A stretch of DNA of 44,018 nt from an uncultured Paenibacillaceae bacterium (GCA_937957685.1 CALGAO010000066.1:1-44018); one strand, 5' to 3'. Shown: positions 8,236 to 17,024, counted from the first letter of the stretch. Translations and numbers: made by a program. Notes: generated by a model from the sequence alone, not told the origin.

Positions 8236-10458
8236 TCAGCCTGACGAATTCCCGTCAGCTGACGGTTCACCAACGGACTCAGGTGACACCTGCGTCTCCG
8301 AAGCCGCGGCAGGCGGCTGAAGCTCCAGGTGCAGCAGCTGTTCCTCGCCGTTCCCCTGCCAATACTGGCGAACGACATAGCCTTCGCCGCTCACCCGCAC
8401 CTTGATGTCGAGATAGGTGGCAAGCTCCATCGCATCTCGCAGCGACCAGCCGCTCATGTCGGGCAACAGCGCCCGGGACTTGTCCTGGGTCAGCAGGATG
8501 ACCTGCTGCCTGCTGCCGACTCGCGTCCCGGATGCCGGGAACTGGTCGATCACCTTGTGGCCGTTGCCGAGGATGACGTAGCCGAACCCCTTCGCGGCCA
8601 GCACTTCTCCGGCCCTGAGCGGGTCCATCGTAACGAGATTCGGGACGGTCAGGGTCGGCAGCTTGCTCTGAATCTGCACGGAATTGACCGTCACCTCGCT
8701 CCTTTCGGTTTCGACGCCAAGATAGCGAAGGCTTTTCTCCATGATCTCGCGGAACACCGGAGCCACGACCTCGCTGCCCTGGGTGTAGCTCTCAATCTTC
8801 GGATCGTCGACGATCACGATCAGCGCGATCTTCGGATCATCCACCGGAGCGAAGCCGCCGAAGGACAGCACGTACCGGTCGTCAGCATACTTGCCGTCCA
8901 CGACCTTCTCCGCCGTACCTGTCTTGGCCGCGATGCGGTAGCCCTCGATGTAGGCCCTCCGACCGGTACCGTAGCTCTGGTTCGATACGACCTGCTCCAG
9001 ATAGCCCGCCACCTCATGGGCGGTACGCTCACTGACCACCTGCCGGATGAACTGCGGCCCGAACTCCTCGACCGTCTCGCCCGTATCGGAATCGATGATC
9101 TCCTTGACGAGGTGTGGCTTGAGCAGCTTGCCGCCATTGGCGATCGCGCTGATCGCTGCCACCTGCTGGATGCCGGTCACGGTGACACGCCCCTGGCCGA
9201 ATGTCGCCGTCGCCACCTCGGTCGGATAGTTCAGGTTGAAGCGAACATCCCCCCTGGCTTCGCTGCTCAGCTCGATGCCCGTCTTCACGCCGAAGCCAAA
9301 CTGCTCGATATAATAACGAAGCTTCTCTCCTCCGAGACGTTGCCCGAGCTGTACGAACGCCACGTTGCTGGAGCGCAGGAACCCCTCGAGGTAGGTGATC
9401 TCTCCCCAGCCGCGACCGCCGTTGTGGTCATTGATGTAGGTGTCCGCCACACGGATGCGGCCGGACATATAGGTCTCGTCGGGGTCAAACAGCCCTTCCT
9501 CCACCGCCGCCGCAAGCGTGACGATCTTGAAGGTGGAGCCAGGCTCATAGATGGAGGAGATGGCATGATTATAAAAGTCCGCCTGCGACTTGATGTCCCA
9601 GTATCTGTTCGGATCGAAATTCGGGTAGTTGGCCATCCCGAGGATCTCCAGCGTGTTCGGATCGGCGGCGATCGCCGTGACGCTGATCGGCTCGTATTTG
9701 TTGTAGACCTCCTCCAGCGCCGCTTCCATGTAATGCTGGATGTTCTGGTCGATCGTGAGCCGGACCGACTTGCCGTTCACCGGAGGCTCGTAGAGAGCCG
9801 TCCCCTTCGGCAGCTCATAGCCGAGCCGATCCCGTTCATAGTGAATCTTGCCGTCCTTTCCTTTGAGTATCCCGTCAAGCGTATACTCGATGCCCATGAT
9901 CGCATTGCCGTCCTTGTCCGTATAGCCGAGCACATGCGAGGCAAGGGAGCCATTGGGATAGTATCGTTTATTGTCCTGCAGCAGATTGACGCCGACGATG
10001 TCGTTCTCGCTCATCCAGCTTCTGATCCTGTCTGCCACGTCGCTGTCGATCTTCCAGCCTTCATTGCGCACCTCGACGTGCACATAGTAGCTGCCGTCCT
10101 CCCGCTTCTTTGTCACCAGCTGCTGCAGCTTGCGATAGCCCGCTTCATGATCCATGCCGAGCAGCGGCGCCAGCCCGCTTACCACCTTGTCGGCCAGGCC
10201 CCGCTGATGGATGAGCCCTGGATTGACGGCGACCGTATAGGAGGGCGCGTTCCAGGCGAGCACATTGCCGTTGCGATCGTAGATGGCGCCGCGCGTGGAA
10301 GGCAACACGCTGTCCGCCGACCAGACGCGCACCGCTTTCTCTGTCAGATCGTGTGCCTGAACCACCTGCACGTAATAAAGCCTGATGCCCACAATAACAA
10401 AAAAGAGGGTGAACAGGCCCCCGATGAGAAAAGAACGAATCTTGATTTTGCGTGACAT
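8236..10458 (-). CDS. pbpB: Division-specific class B penicillin-binding protein PBP 2B (FtsI)
   Basis: 740 residues, essential septal transpeptidase type. A short cytoplasmic tail and one membrane segment (about 8-32) precede a PBP dimerisation domain. The transpeptidase domain follows with STFK (308-311), SSN (363-365) and KTG (512-514). Two C-terminal PASTA domains (about 610-720) separate it from the one-PASTA SpoVD. The ATG at 10458 has AGGAG 8 nt upstream, whereas a GTG 9 nt earlier would overlap that site. It starts 5 nt after the ftsL stop, the classical ftsL-pbpB pair whose products interact at the septum. Confidence 0.95.
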   Translation of the reverse strand: MSRKIKIRSFLIGGLFTLFFVIVGIRLYYVQVVQAHDLTEKAVRVWSADSVLPSTRGAIYDRNGNVLAWNAPSYTVAVNPGLIHQRGLADKVVSGLAPLLGMDHEAGYRKLQQLVTKKREDGSYYVHVEVRNEGWKIDSDVADRIRSWMSENDIVGVNLLQDNKRYYPNGSLASHVLGYTDKDGNAIMGIEYTLDGILKGKDGKIHYERDRLGYELPKGTALYEPPVNGKSVRLTIDQNIQHYMEAALEEVYNKYEPISVTAIAADPNTLEILGMANYPNFDPNRYWDIKSQADFYNHAISSIYEPGSTFKIVTLAAAVEEGLFDPDETYMSGRIRVADTYINDHNGGRGWGEITYLEGFLRSSNVAFVQLGQRLGGEKLRYYIEQFGFGVKTGIELSSEARGDVRFNLNYPTEVATATFGQGRVTVTGIQQVAAISAIANGGKLLKPHLVKEIIDSDTGETVEEFGPQFIRQVVSERTAHEVAGYLEQVVSNQSYGTGRRAYIEGYRIAAKTGTAEKVVDGKYADDRYVLSFGGFAPVDDPKIALIVIVDDPKIESYTQGSEVVAPVFREIMEKSLRYLGVETERSEVTVNSVQIQSKLPTLTVPNLVTMDPLRAGEVLAAKGFGYVILGNGHKVIDQFPASGTRVGSRQQVILLTQDKSRALLPDMSGWSLRDAMELATYLDIKVRVSGEGYVVRQYWQGNGEEQLLHLELQPPAAASETQVSPESVGEPSADGNSSG

Positions 10459-10463
10459 GCTGC

Positions 10464-10877
10464 TCACTCCTGACCGGACATGGCGATGCTGACATCCGAC
10501 ATCGGAGACATGATCGAGATCTCTGTAATGGTATCCGCAGGAACATAACCAAGCTCCCTGGCGATCTCCAGGAGACGCTTGTTATCCTGCAGCTTCGCGA
10601 CCTCCAGCTTCAGCGTGCTGTTCTCCAGCTCGATCTTGCGGATCTGATGCTCCATCTGCTGGATGCGGGTGTTGATCTCATAGATCTGCGCATAGCGGAA
10701 CAGGATGGCGCCTGCGACCAATACGCAGAGGATGATGCCCGACAGCCAGAGCAACTTCTCCTGCGGAGTGACAACGCTGCGTCGATAGACCTTTTTTCTT
10801 TGCTCTTTGTATATGACCCGTTGCTGCTGCCTGCGCTCTTCCAGGGCTGCGCTGCCATGTACGTAATACCCCATCAT
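10464..10877 (-). CDS. ftsL: Cell division protein FtsL
   Basis: 137 residues with the FtsL architecture: a charged cytoplasmic tail rich in Arg/Gln/Lys, one membrane segment (around LLWLSGIILCVLVAGAILF), then a leucine-zipper-like coiled coil (QMEHQIRKIELENSTLKLEV). FtsL joins DivIC/DivIB and PBP 2B in the divisome. Sequence similarity in this family is low, so the call leans on topology, length and the rsmH-ftsL-pbpB position. Start: a GAGGAGG site lies 5 nt before ATG 10877; an ATG 18 nt upstream would overlap it. There are 24 nt after rsmH. Confidence 0.9.
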   Translation of the reverse strand: MMGYYVHGSAALEERRQQQRVIYKEQRKKVYRRSVVTPQEKLLWLSGIILCVLVAGAILFRYAQIYEINTRIQQMEHQIRKIELENSTLKLEVAKLQDNKRLLEIARELGYVPADTITEISIMSPMSDVSIAMSGQE

Positions 10878-10901
10878 CGATTCCTCCTCTACCATTGTCT
10901 G

Positions 10902-11846
10902 TTACTGGCTTCTGTCCAGCTTCTCGGCGATTCTCAGTTTGGCCGAGCGCGCCCGCGGATTGTCCTTCAACTCCTCCGGTCCGGGCAGGATCGGCTTGCG
11001 ATTGACCAGGCGCAACACCCCCTGGTTGCCGCACACGCACATCGGAAAATCTGGCGGACAGGTGCAGCGCTCGGTATGTTTGGCGAAAAATTGCTTGCAT
11101 ATACGATCTTCCAGCGAATGGAAGGTGATGACTGCTATGCGGCCGCCGGGCCTTAAGACCTTGAGCGAGCCTGCCAGCGCATCCTCGAATGCGCCGAGCT
11201 CATCATTGACCGCGATGCGGATCGCCTGAAAGCTTCGCTTTGCGGGATGGGGCCCGGTACGTCTCGCCGGCGCGGGGATCGCTTCCTTGATGATCTCCGC
11301 CAGCTGTTCGGTCGTGCGGATCGGTTCCCGCTGCCTCGTATGGACGATATGCTTCGCGATCCTGCGCGCGAACTTCTCCTCGCCATATTCCAGCAGGATG
11401 TGGGCGATCCGCTCCTCATCCCATGTATTGACGATCGTCTCGGCTGTCAGCTCCGTGCTGCGGTCCATCCGCATGTCCAGCTCGGCGTCCTTGTTGTAGC
11501 TGAAGCCGCGCTCCGCTTCATCGAGCTGCGGCGATGAGACGCCAAGGTCGAACAGGATGCCGTCAACCCCTTGAACGCCGAGCTTCCCGAGCTCACGCTC
11601 CAGGTAGCGGAAATTGCTGCGCACGATGGTCACCCGATCCATATAAGGCTCCAGCGTCTTCTCTGCATGGCGGATCGCCGTCTCATCCTGGTCAAATGCG
11701 ATGAGCCTCCCCGACTCGCCCAGCCTCTTCACGATCTCCATGCTGTGACCGGCTCCTCCGAGCGTGCAGTCCACATAGATCCCGTCAGGCTTCACCGCGA
11801 GTCCGTCTACCGCCTCCTGCTTCAAGACCGTAACGTGATGGAACAC
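10902..11846 (-). CDS. rsmH: 16S rRNA (cytosine(1402)-N(4))-methyltransferase RsmH
   Basis: 314 residues. It uses S-adenosylmethionine to methylate C1402 of 16S rRNA. The N-terminal region FHHVTVLKQEAVDGL followed by YVDCTLGGAGHS is the typical start and SAM-binding motif I. The late region with FHSLEDR and a Cys-rich stretch (ERCTCPPDFPMCVC) is also family-typical. GTG 11846 is chosen: AAAGGAGG lies 7 nt upstream and the family start begins exactly there, although the frame is open for 49 more codons. It is 13 nt downstream of mraZ. Confidence 0.96.
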   Translation of the reverse strand: MFHHVTVLKQEAVDGLAVKPDGIYVDCTLGGAGHSMEIVKRLGESGRLIAFDQDETAIRHAEKTLEPYMDRVTIVRSNFRYLERELGKLGVQGVDGILFDLGVSSPQLDEAERGFSYNKDAELDMRMDRSTELTAETIVNTWDEERIAHILLEYGEEKFARRIAKHIVHTRQREPIRTTEQLAEIIKEAIPAPARRTGPHPAKRSFQAIRIAVNDELGAFEDALAGSLKVLRPGGRIAVITFHSLEDRICKQFFAKHTERCTCPPDFPMCVCGNQGVLRLVNRKPILPGPEELKDNPRARSAKLRIAEKLDRSQ

Positions 11847-11859
11847 CGATTGTCCTCCT

Positions 11860-12297
11860 TTACAGATCGAGATCATAATCCACCAGCTTCTCCGCAATCT
11901 CGTTGAAGGATGCTTCGGACTGACGCGTGTATTCCTCCCAGGCTTCCTTGCTCCAGATCTCCACGCGGCTCGAGACGCCGATGATGACCGCATCCTTCAC
12001 GAGCTTCGCGTGCTCGCGCAACACCGTCGGCAGCGTTATCCTTCCCTGCTTGTCCAGTTCACATTCAACGGCGCCCGAGAGGAAGAAGCGGGTGAAAGCC
12101 CGGGCATCGGATTTCATCAGGGGCAGGGCCTTCAGCTTCTTCTCCATGTTCGCCCATTCCTCCATCGGATAGACGAACAGGCAGTTGTCAAGGCCGCGGG
12201 TAACGACGAACTGGGGACCCAGCGCATCCCGGAACCTGGCCGGAATGATGATGCGGCCCTTCTCGTCCAGGGCATGCTGATATTCACCCATAAACAT
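11860..12297 (-). CDS. mraZ: Transcriptional regulator MraZ
   Basis: 145 residues beginning MFMGEYQHALDEKGRIIIPARFR, the MraZ start. It consists of two AbrB/SpoVT-like swapped-hairpin halves, each with a DxKGR-type motif (DEKGRIIIPARFR and DKQGRITLPTVLR). MraZ forms ring-shaped oligomers and binds repeated boxes ahead of its own dcw operon, usually as a repressor. A matching operator is visible 22-58 nt upstream (separate entry). The ATG at 12297 has a G-rich ribosome site 9 nt upstream. First gene of the division/cell wall operon. Confidence 0.96.
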   Translation of the reverse strand: MFMGEYQHALDEKGRIIIPARFRDALGPQFVVTRGLDNCLFVYPMEEWANMEKKLKALPLMKSDARAFTRFFLSGAVECELDKQGRITLPTVLREHAKLVKDAVIIGVSSRVEIWSKEAWEEYTRQSEASFNEIAEKLVDYDLDL

Positions 12298-12318
12298 GTT
12301 CGTCCACCCCCCTTGCCA

Positions 12319-12355
12319 CCCTTTCGCTCCACTTTACCCCACTTTCCACCACTCA
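12319..12355 (-). promoter_or_regulatory. MraZ operator: three 10-bp-phased boxes upstream of mraZ
   Basis: On the minus strand there are three boxes, TGAGTGG (12349-12355), AAAGTGG (12339-12345) and AAAGTGG (12329-12335). They are separated by 3-nt spacers, an exact 10-bp period, with a weaker fourth box GAAAGGG (12319-12325). This matches the AAAGTG-type repeats described for MraZ targets. The boxes lie between the ahcY terminator and the mraZ ATG, where autoregulation of the dcw operon is expected. A clear -35/-10 pair is not visible next to them. Confidence 0.75.
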
Positions 12356-12377
12356 CATGCAAATTCGACAAAAAAAT

Positions 12378-12408
12378 AAAAAATCCTGCTGCTTGAGCAG
12401 GATTTTTT
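12378..12408 (-). terminator. Intrinsic terminator after ahcY (can act both ways)
   Basis: Perfect inverted repeat with 13-nt arms (12378-12390 and 12396-12408), a 5-nt loop, a GC-rich inner stem and A6/T6 outer ends that give a U-tract on either strand. It closes the ahcY transcript and separates it from the mraZ promoter region. Confidence 0.9.
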
Positions 12409-12491
12409 GAGCTATATAAAATTTTTTTCCAGATCCGGCCGAGCGCCCGAATGGATGGCCGAAAGATCTTGATCGGACCGGCCGGAAACCC

Positions 12492-13748
12492 CTAGTTCCA
12501 GCTGTCCAGATAGGCGATCTGTTCCGGCGTCAGCGCGTCGATGCGAAGCCCCAGGGACTCCAGCTTGTAGCGCGCCACCTGTTCGTCAATCTCACGCGGA
12601 ACCTCCACCACTTGCTTGCCGAGGCGCTCATGGTGATCGTTCACATACTTCAGGCCAAGCGCCTGAAGCGAGAAGGTCATGTCCATGATCTCCGCCGGGT
12701 GTCCGTCGCTGGCGCCCAGGTTGACCAGCCGCCCTTCGGCGAGCAGATAGAGCCTGCGCCCGTCGGCCAGACGGAACTCCTCGATGTTCGTGCGCACCTG
12801 CCGCTTCGATACCGCGAGCTCGTTCAGATCCGGCTTGTTCACTTCCACGTCGAAGTGGCCGGCATTGGCCAGGATCGCGCCATCCTTCATCACCTCGTAA
12901 TGCTCCTTGCGGATGATGCTGCGGTTGCCCGTGACGGTGATGAAGATGTCGCCGATGCGCGCCGCCTCCAGCATCGGCATGACGGAGAAACCGTCCATAT
13001 GCGCTTCCACCGCCTTGATCGGATCCACCTCGGTCACCACAACGCTGGCTCCCAGGCCCCTGGCGCGCATCGCCACGCCCTTGCCGCACCAGCCGTATCC
13101 GGCCACGACCACGGTCTTGCCGGCGATGACGAGATTGGTCGTGCGGCTGATGCCGTCAAATACCGACTGTCCGGTTCCATAGCGGTTATCGAACAGATGC
13201 TTGCACAGTCCGTCGTTGACCGCCACCATTGGCAGCTGCAGCTTGCCCTGCTTCTGCAGCGCCTTCAGGCGAATGATGCCGGTCGTCGTCTCCTCCGCGC
13301 CGCCGCGAATCTGCGGCAGCAGATCGGGACGCTCGCCATGCAGGATCGTCACCAGATCGGCGCCATCGTCGATGATCAGATCCGGCTTCGTCTCCAGCGC
13401 GAGTACGAGCATGCGCTTGTATTCGTCCGGCTCCGGATTGTGCTTCGCATATACGGTGATGCCGTCCTCCACCAGCGCGGCGCAGACATCGTCCTGCGTC
13501 GACAGCGGATTGCTGCCGGCGATCGTCACCTCAGCCCCGCCAGCCTGGATCACCTTGGCGAGGTAAGCGGTTTTCGCCTCCAGGTGAAGGCAGATCGTCA
13601 CCTTCAGCCCCTGAAACGGCTTGTCTCGTTCGAACTGCTGGCGAATCCTGTTCAGCACCGGCATGTGGGCGCTGGCCCAGTCGATCTTCAGATGCCCCTG
13701 CGGCGCCAGCGCGATGTCCCTGATGATGCTTCTGTCCAATGTGTTCAT
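12492..13748 (-). CDS. ahcY: Adenosylhomocysteinase (S-adenosyl-L-homocysteine hydrolase)
   Basis: 418 residues. It hydrolyses S-adenosylhomocysteine to homocysteine and adenosine with a tightly bound NAD, removing the inhibitory product of methyltransferases. Diagnostic segments are the SAHH motif EETTTG, the NAD loop GYGWCGKGVAMRARG, NAGHFDVEV and the C-terminal GHPAEIMDMTFSLQAL region. The protein is short, like the thermophile/archaeal branch that lacks the roughly 40-residue insert of eukaryotic and proteobacterial enzymes; some members of that branch prefer S-inosylhomocysteine. ATG 13748 has a GAGGGAG site 3 nt upstream. B. subtilis uses the Pfs/LuxS route instead, so its presence beside the dcw cluster is notable. 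It lies 22 nt after bshC and is probably cotranscribed. Confidence 0.95.
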   Translation of the reverse strand: MNTLDRSIIRDIALAPQGHLKIDWASAHMPVLNRIRQQFERDKPFQGLKVTICLHLEAKTAYLAKVIQAGGAEVTIAGSNPLSTQDDVCAALVEDGITVYAKHNPEPDEYKRMLVLALETKPDLIIDDGADLVTILHGERPDLLPQIRGGAEETTTGIIRLKALQKQGKLQLPMVAVNDGLCKHLFDNRYGTGQSVFDGISRTTNLVIAGKTVVVAGYGWCGKGVAMRARGLGASVVVTEVDPIKAVEAHMDGFSVMPMLEAARIGDIFITVTGNRSIIRKEHYEVMKDGAILANAGHFDVEVNKPDLNELAVSKRQVRTNIEEFRLADGRRLYLLAEGRLVNLGASDGHPAEIMDMTFSLQALGLKYVNDHHERLGKQVVEVPREIDEQVARYKLESLGLRIDALTPEQIAYLDSWN

Positions 13749-13770
13749 GTTCTCCCTCTTTCTCGCCGAT

Positions 13771-15411
13771 CTACAGGTAGACGACATAATGATGCCGATA
13801 ATCAAGCGGGTCGGGATGGTGCTGGTGAAGCAGATGCTCCAGCCACCCTTCTCCGTAACGGTTCAGGTAGGCGAATACGTTATAGACGCGTTCCTGCGGA
13901 ACGCCTGTCGGCATCAGCGAGGCGCCGAGCCGGTCGAACTGCCTCAGCCCCACCTCGTGCTTGCCGGCGATCTCCTTCTCTATTCTGCCCCGATAATAAT
14001 GAACCTGCTCGATGATCCGCGCAAGGTTCGTCTCCCCAAGCGCCTTCATCACCGGGCTGACCTTCCCGGCGCTTGCGATGAGCGGCTCATAGGCGCTCCG
14101 CACGGCGGCCTCCACGTCGGCGAAGGCCCGTTCGACGTCAAAGGTCTCCTGGCTGCCCAGCCAGGCATCGCGCTTCTCCCGCAGGCGATACAGCGCATCT
14201 TCGATCGTCAGGCCGAAGCGCTCCATCGTCTTCTGGTCAGATGGCTCCAGCAGCGTATAGCATGCTCTCGGCACAAGCAGCGGCAGTCTCATGTCAAGGG
14301 TCTCGAAGGCTTCCTTCAGCTGGCCCCAATAGGCGATCTCACCCGGACCGAGCACGGCTGCGAGCACCGGGAACAGGTAATCCTGCATGAGCGGTCTCGT
14401 CAGCACGTTGTTGCTGAGCTGTTCCGGCTCCTGCTCCGCGATCGCCAGGAGCTGGTCCTGCGAAAGGGCGACGAGCCCCTGTCGGTCGGCGTAAGCCTCT
14501 CCCTTCCGATACAGGAGAAGGCGTTTTCCCTGGTGATAATAAAACAGATTGGCGCCATCCGGATGCACATCCGCCTGCGGTGTATAGCCCGCTGCGGCAA
14601 GTTCCTCCGCCGCACGGACATAGGCTTCGCGAAGCTGATCATTGCTTGCGATCAGCTGCTTCCACATCGCCGTTTCCAGACTGCGGATCGAAGGATGCGC
14701 GCTGTCGATGAGGACGAGGCCTGCCGGGCCGAACAACCAGGCCAGGATGCGCGCGAACGCCTCGCTGAGCGTCCGCGACTCCTCGCAGATCGCGGAAAGC
14801 TGACGGATATATCCGGCCTTGGCGTCCGTATCCGGCAGTTCGCCGGCCAGGCTGCGAATCGCCTGCTCCCACTGCTCCCGGAGGATCGGCCGATGGCTGA
14901 TCGAGATCCGCTCCTGGTCGGATCGGGCAAGCTGCAGCTTGTGCACGCTCAGATCGGGGCGCAGCACATGTATGTGATCCACCTCGGCGATATCGTGATC
15001 TTCTCCGGCGATCCAGAACACCGGAACGACCCGCCTGCCCAGCCGTTGCTCCGCCTCCCTCGCCTGGCGGATGATCGTGATCGCCTTGTAGATGACGAGC
15101 AGCTGTCCGCTGAACAAACCGGGTTGCTGCCCGCCGATCACCACCACCGTGTCGGGTGATCTGAGCAGCTCCGCATGGCGCAGGGCTGCTTCATGATTGG
15201 CGACATTTCTGTTGTATGCCACAAGTGCATCCGCGAGCTGCCCACGGTCGGCGGCCAGCGGTTTCCGCGCGAGATATTCGAGGCGCGAGGCCCAGGCGGC
15301 CTCATCGCGGGGATGCCCGTGATATCGTCCGGACAGCCGTGGGCTGCCTTGTATGTAATCGTTCGCCAGTGGATTGGAATGGATCTGAGGAATCGTCTCT
15401 ATTCTCATCAT
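13771..15411 (-). CDS. bshC: Bacillithiol biosynthesis cysteine-adding enzyme BshC
   Basis: 546 residues, normal for BshC. It adds cysteine to glucosaminyl-malate, the last step of bacillithiol, the low-molecular-weight thiol of many Firmicutes. Family features include the N-terminal ANDYIQGSP, the nucleotidyltransferase-like core with VVIGGQQPGLFSGQLLVIYKA and FWIAGEDHD, a central coiled coil and the C-terminal QERVYNVFAYLNRYG. Two in-frame ATGs (15411 and 15408) follow an AAGGAAGG site and either could be used. bshC directly upstream of the dcw region is common in Bacillales; here ahcY lies between. A consensus promoter lies about 130 nt upstream. Confidence 0.95.
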   Translation of the reverse strand: MMRIETIPQIHSNPLANDYIQGSPRLSGRYHGHPRDEAAWASRLEYLARKPLAADRGQLADALVAYNRNVANHEAALRHAELLRSPDTVVVIGGQQPGLFSGQLLVIYKAITIIRQAREAEQRLGRRVVPVFWIAGEDHDIAEVDHIHVLRPDLSVHKLQLARSDQERISISHRPILREQWEQAIRSLAGELPDTDAKAGYIRQLSAICEESRTLSEAFARILAWLFGPAGLVLIDSAHPSIRSLETAMWKQLIASNDQLREAYVRAAEELAAAGYTPQADVHPDGANLFYYHQGKRLLLYRKGEAYADRQGLVALSQDQLLAIAEQEPEQLSNNVLTRPLMQDYLFPVLAAVLGPGEIAYWGQLKEAFETLDMRLPLLVPRACYTLLEPSDQKTMERFGLTIEDALYRLREKRDAWLGSQETFDVERAFADVEAAVRSAYEPLIASAGKVSPVMKALGETNLARIIEQVHYYRGRIEKEIAGKHEVGLRQFDRLGASLMPTGVPQERVYNVFAYLNRYGEGWLEHLLHQHHPDPLDYRHHYVVYL

Positions 15412-15539
15412 ATACCTTCCTTAATAACAAGATGCGCAAGGCCATCCTGACCAGTAGCCCGTACCCGATGGCCGATGTTTGCTCTGACAAGCATGGACAG
15501 AAGCGAGATCATAACCTGTTCGAGATAACTTCCTATTCG

Positions 15540-15568
15540 ATTGTACACGCACATCGGCATATCGTCAA
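15540..15568 (-). promoter_or_regulatory. Sigma-A promoter for bshC-ahcY
   Basis: Minus strand: -35 TTGACG (15563-15568), a 17-nt spacer and -10 TACAAT (15540-15545). It lies just past the hairpin that ends the DUF3397 transcript and gives a leader of about 120 nt before bshC. Confidence 0.65.
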
Positions 15569-15575
15569 AAGCATA

Positions 15576-15612
15576 ATCCCCCTGCCGGATCCCGATGGAC
15601 CGGTTGGGGGAT
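15576..15612 (-). terminator. Hairpin downstream of the DUF3397 gene, probable terminator
   Basis: Arms ATCCCCC (15576-15582) and GGGGGAT (15606-15612) enclose a second CCGG/CCGG pairing. On the minus strand the stem is followed by TATGCTTTTG, a modest U-tract. It separates panE/DUF3397 from the bshC promoter. Confidence 0.5.
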
Positions 15613-15653
15613 AACTTGCCGGATTCGTATATAGCAGTGAAGCGCTGCCCGCG

Positions 15654-16052
15654 TCAGACGCGGAAGAAATACTGGCCGATGCCGATGAGCAGGAGAATGA
15701 TATACAGCAGGCTGAGCACGAGGAATCCGATCCGCCAGATGATGCGGAACGTTCTCTGCAGGTCGACCTTTCCCTGATTCCTCGTCTGCATGCCGCCGGC
15801 CAGCCCGAAGGCCACGAGGAACGCGAACAGGATGATCCAGAGGAAGCTCATGCCCGGTCGGATGATCGTATTGAACATCGCGGATACGACGAAGACCAGG
15901 AGCAGGGTCGTAATGTCGATCGTCAGCGTTTTGGCTTTTTTCTTGTCCTCCATGAACCTGTTCAGCACGTAATATAAGATAAAGAACGTGGCAAAGGGTA
16001 TGATCGCTGCCAATGCGAATACCCATTGCACCAGATTGAGCAGAAAATGCAT
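15654..16052 (-). CDS. DUF3397-family small membrane protein
   Basis: 132 residues with four predicted membrane segments: the N-terminal LVQWVFALAAIIPFATFFIL, DITTLLLVFVVSAMF, FLWIILFAFLVAFGLAGG, and the C-terminal LVLSLLYIILLLIGIGQYF. A basic loop (MEDKKKAK) follows the first. It resembles the DUF3397 proteins commonly found between ketopantoate reductase and bshC in Bacillales; function unknown. It starts 15 nt after the panE stop, so the two are cotranscribed, and a hairpin follows it. The domain name is assigned from context and topology rather than from a residue motif. Confidence 0.75.
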   Translation of the reverse strand: MHFLLNLVQWVFALAAIIPFATFFILYYVLNRFMEDKKKAKTLTIDITTLLLVFVVSAMFNTIIRPGMSFLWIILFAFLVAFGLAGGMQTRNQGKVDLQRTFRIIWRIGFLVLSLLYIILLLIGIGQYFFRV

Positions 16053-16067
16053 GCTGACACCCGCTTC

Positions 16068-17024
16068 CTAACGTAAGTCCTCTTTGGCCTCCAGCAGCCG
16101 CATCATCAGCGCATGAGTCGGGACTTTAAGTCCCGCCCGTTCGCCCAGGCGCACGATCGCTCCGTTGATCCACGGCAGCTCGGTCGGCCTGCCAGCCTTC
16201 ATATCCTGCAGGGTGGACGACTGATTGCCCGCCGTTCTGTCGCACACTTCCTTCAGCCCGTCCCAGAGCAGAGCCGCGTCCAGCTGCACGCCGTTGACTC
16301 CGGCCACTGCAAGCGCTTCATCAAACAACAGTTTCATGACCGTGACCAGAGATTCATGACCGAATAAAGCTCCGTTCCTGATCTCCATGAGCGCTGTGAG
16401 CGGATTGATCACCGAATTGATGATCAGCTTGCGCCATAACTCATCTTTCAATCTGTTCGACAAAACCGTACGAAATCCTGCATTCTCCAAGACTTTTTGC
16501 AACAGTTTCAGATTCTCCTGAACATCCCGGCTGCTCCAGCGATCGGGCGCAGCAGGACCGATGATCGTTCGGCCCGATCCCGTATGGACTACTGCTGCCG
16601 GCCCAGTCCTTCCGGCCCCCTCGGATACGACCGCTCCGTACAGGCGCTCAGAAGGGAACCAGTCCGCGAGCATCTCCAGATGGCCGATGCCGTTCTGCAT
16701 CGCCAGGAGGCTGGCTGCCGGCCATGCCGCCCAGAGCTTGCGCAGCAATCCTTCCAGCTGCGGCAACGCGTACTGCTTGACGGTCAGCAGGATCCAGTCC
16801 GGCGCCTCGGCATCCTCAAGGCCGGCCTCTGCCTGTTGCATGGACGCCGCAGGACATCTGACGACGAACCTGGCCTCTCCGGCGGCAAGCGCTATGCCCT
16901 GCTCCCCGATCGCTCCGGCTTGTTCGTCCGTCCTTGTGATCAGCCTCACCTCCGCGCCCGACTGACGCAGTCTGGCCGCGTACAGCAGGCCGATGGAACC
17001 TGCCCCGATGATCCACAGTCTCAT
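16068..17024 (-). CDS. panE: 2-dehydropantoate 2-reductase (ketopantoate reductase)
   Basis: 318 residues. It reduces ketopantoate to pantoate with NADPH in pantothenate/CoA synthesis. The N-terminus MRLWIIGAGSIGLLYAARL is the GxGxxG dinucleotide fold, with VKQY and QNGIGHLE typical of the PanE catalytic groove. The C-terminal helical ApbA/PanE domain has KLIINSVINPLTAL (catalytic Lys region) and QDMKAGRPTELPWINGAIV. ATG 17024 is preceded by AAGGAG at 7 nt. No other pantothenate genes are in the window, and paralogous PanE-like reductases exist, so the exact substrate is not certain. Confidence 0.88.
   Translation of the reverse strand: MRLWIIGAGSIGLLYAARLRQSGAEVRLITRTDEQAGAIGEQGIALAAGEARFVVRCPAASMQQAEAGLEDAEAPDWILLTVKQYALPQLEGLLRKLWAAWPAASLLAMQNGIGHLEMLADWFPSERLYGAVVSEGAGRTGPAAVVHTGSGRTIIGPAAPDRWSSRDVQENLKLLQKVLENAGFRTVLSNRLKDELWRKLIINSVINPLTALMEIRNGALFGHESLVTVMKLLFDEALAVAGVNGVQLDAALLWDGLKEVCDRTAGNQSSTLQDMKAGRPTELPWINGAIVRLGERAGLKVPTHALMMRLLEAKEDLR

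Noticed and set aside
8329..10455. 708-codon plus-strand open frame
   Set aside because: Antisense of pbpB, which has intact SxxK, SxN and KTG motifs.
11847..11993. 49-codon N-terminal extension of RsmH
   Set aside because: It overlaps mraZ; the GTG at 11846 has AAAGGAGG and matches the family start.
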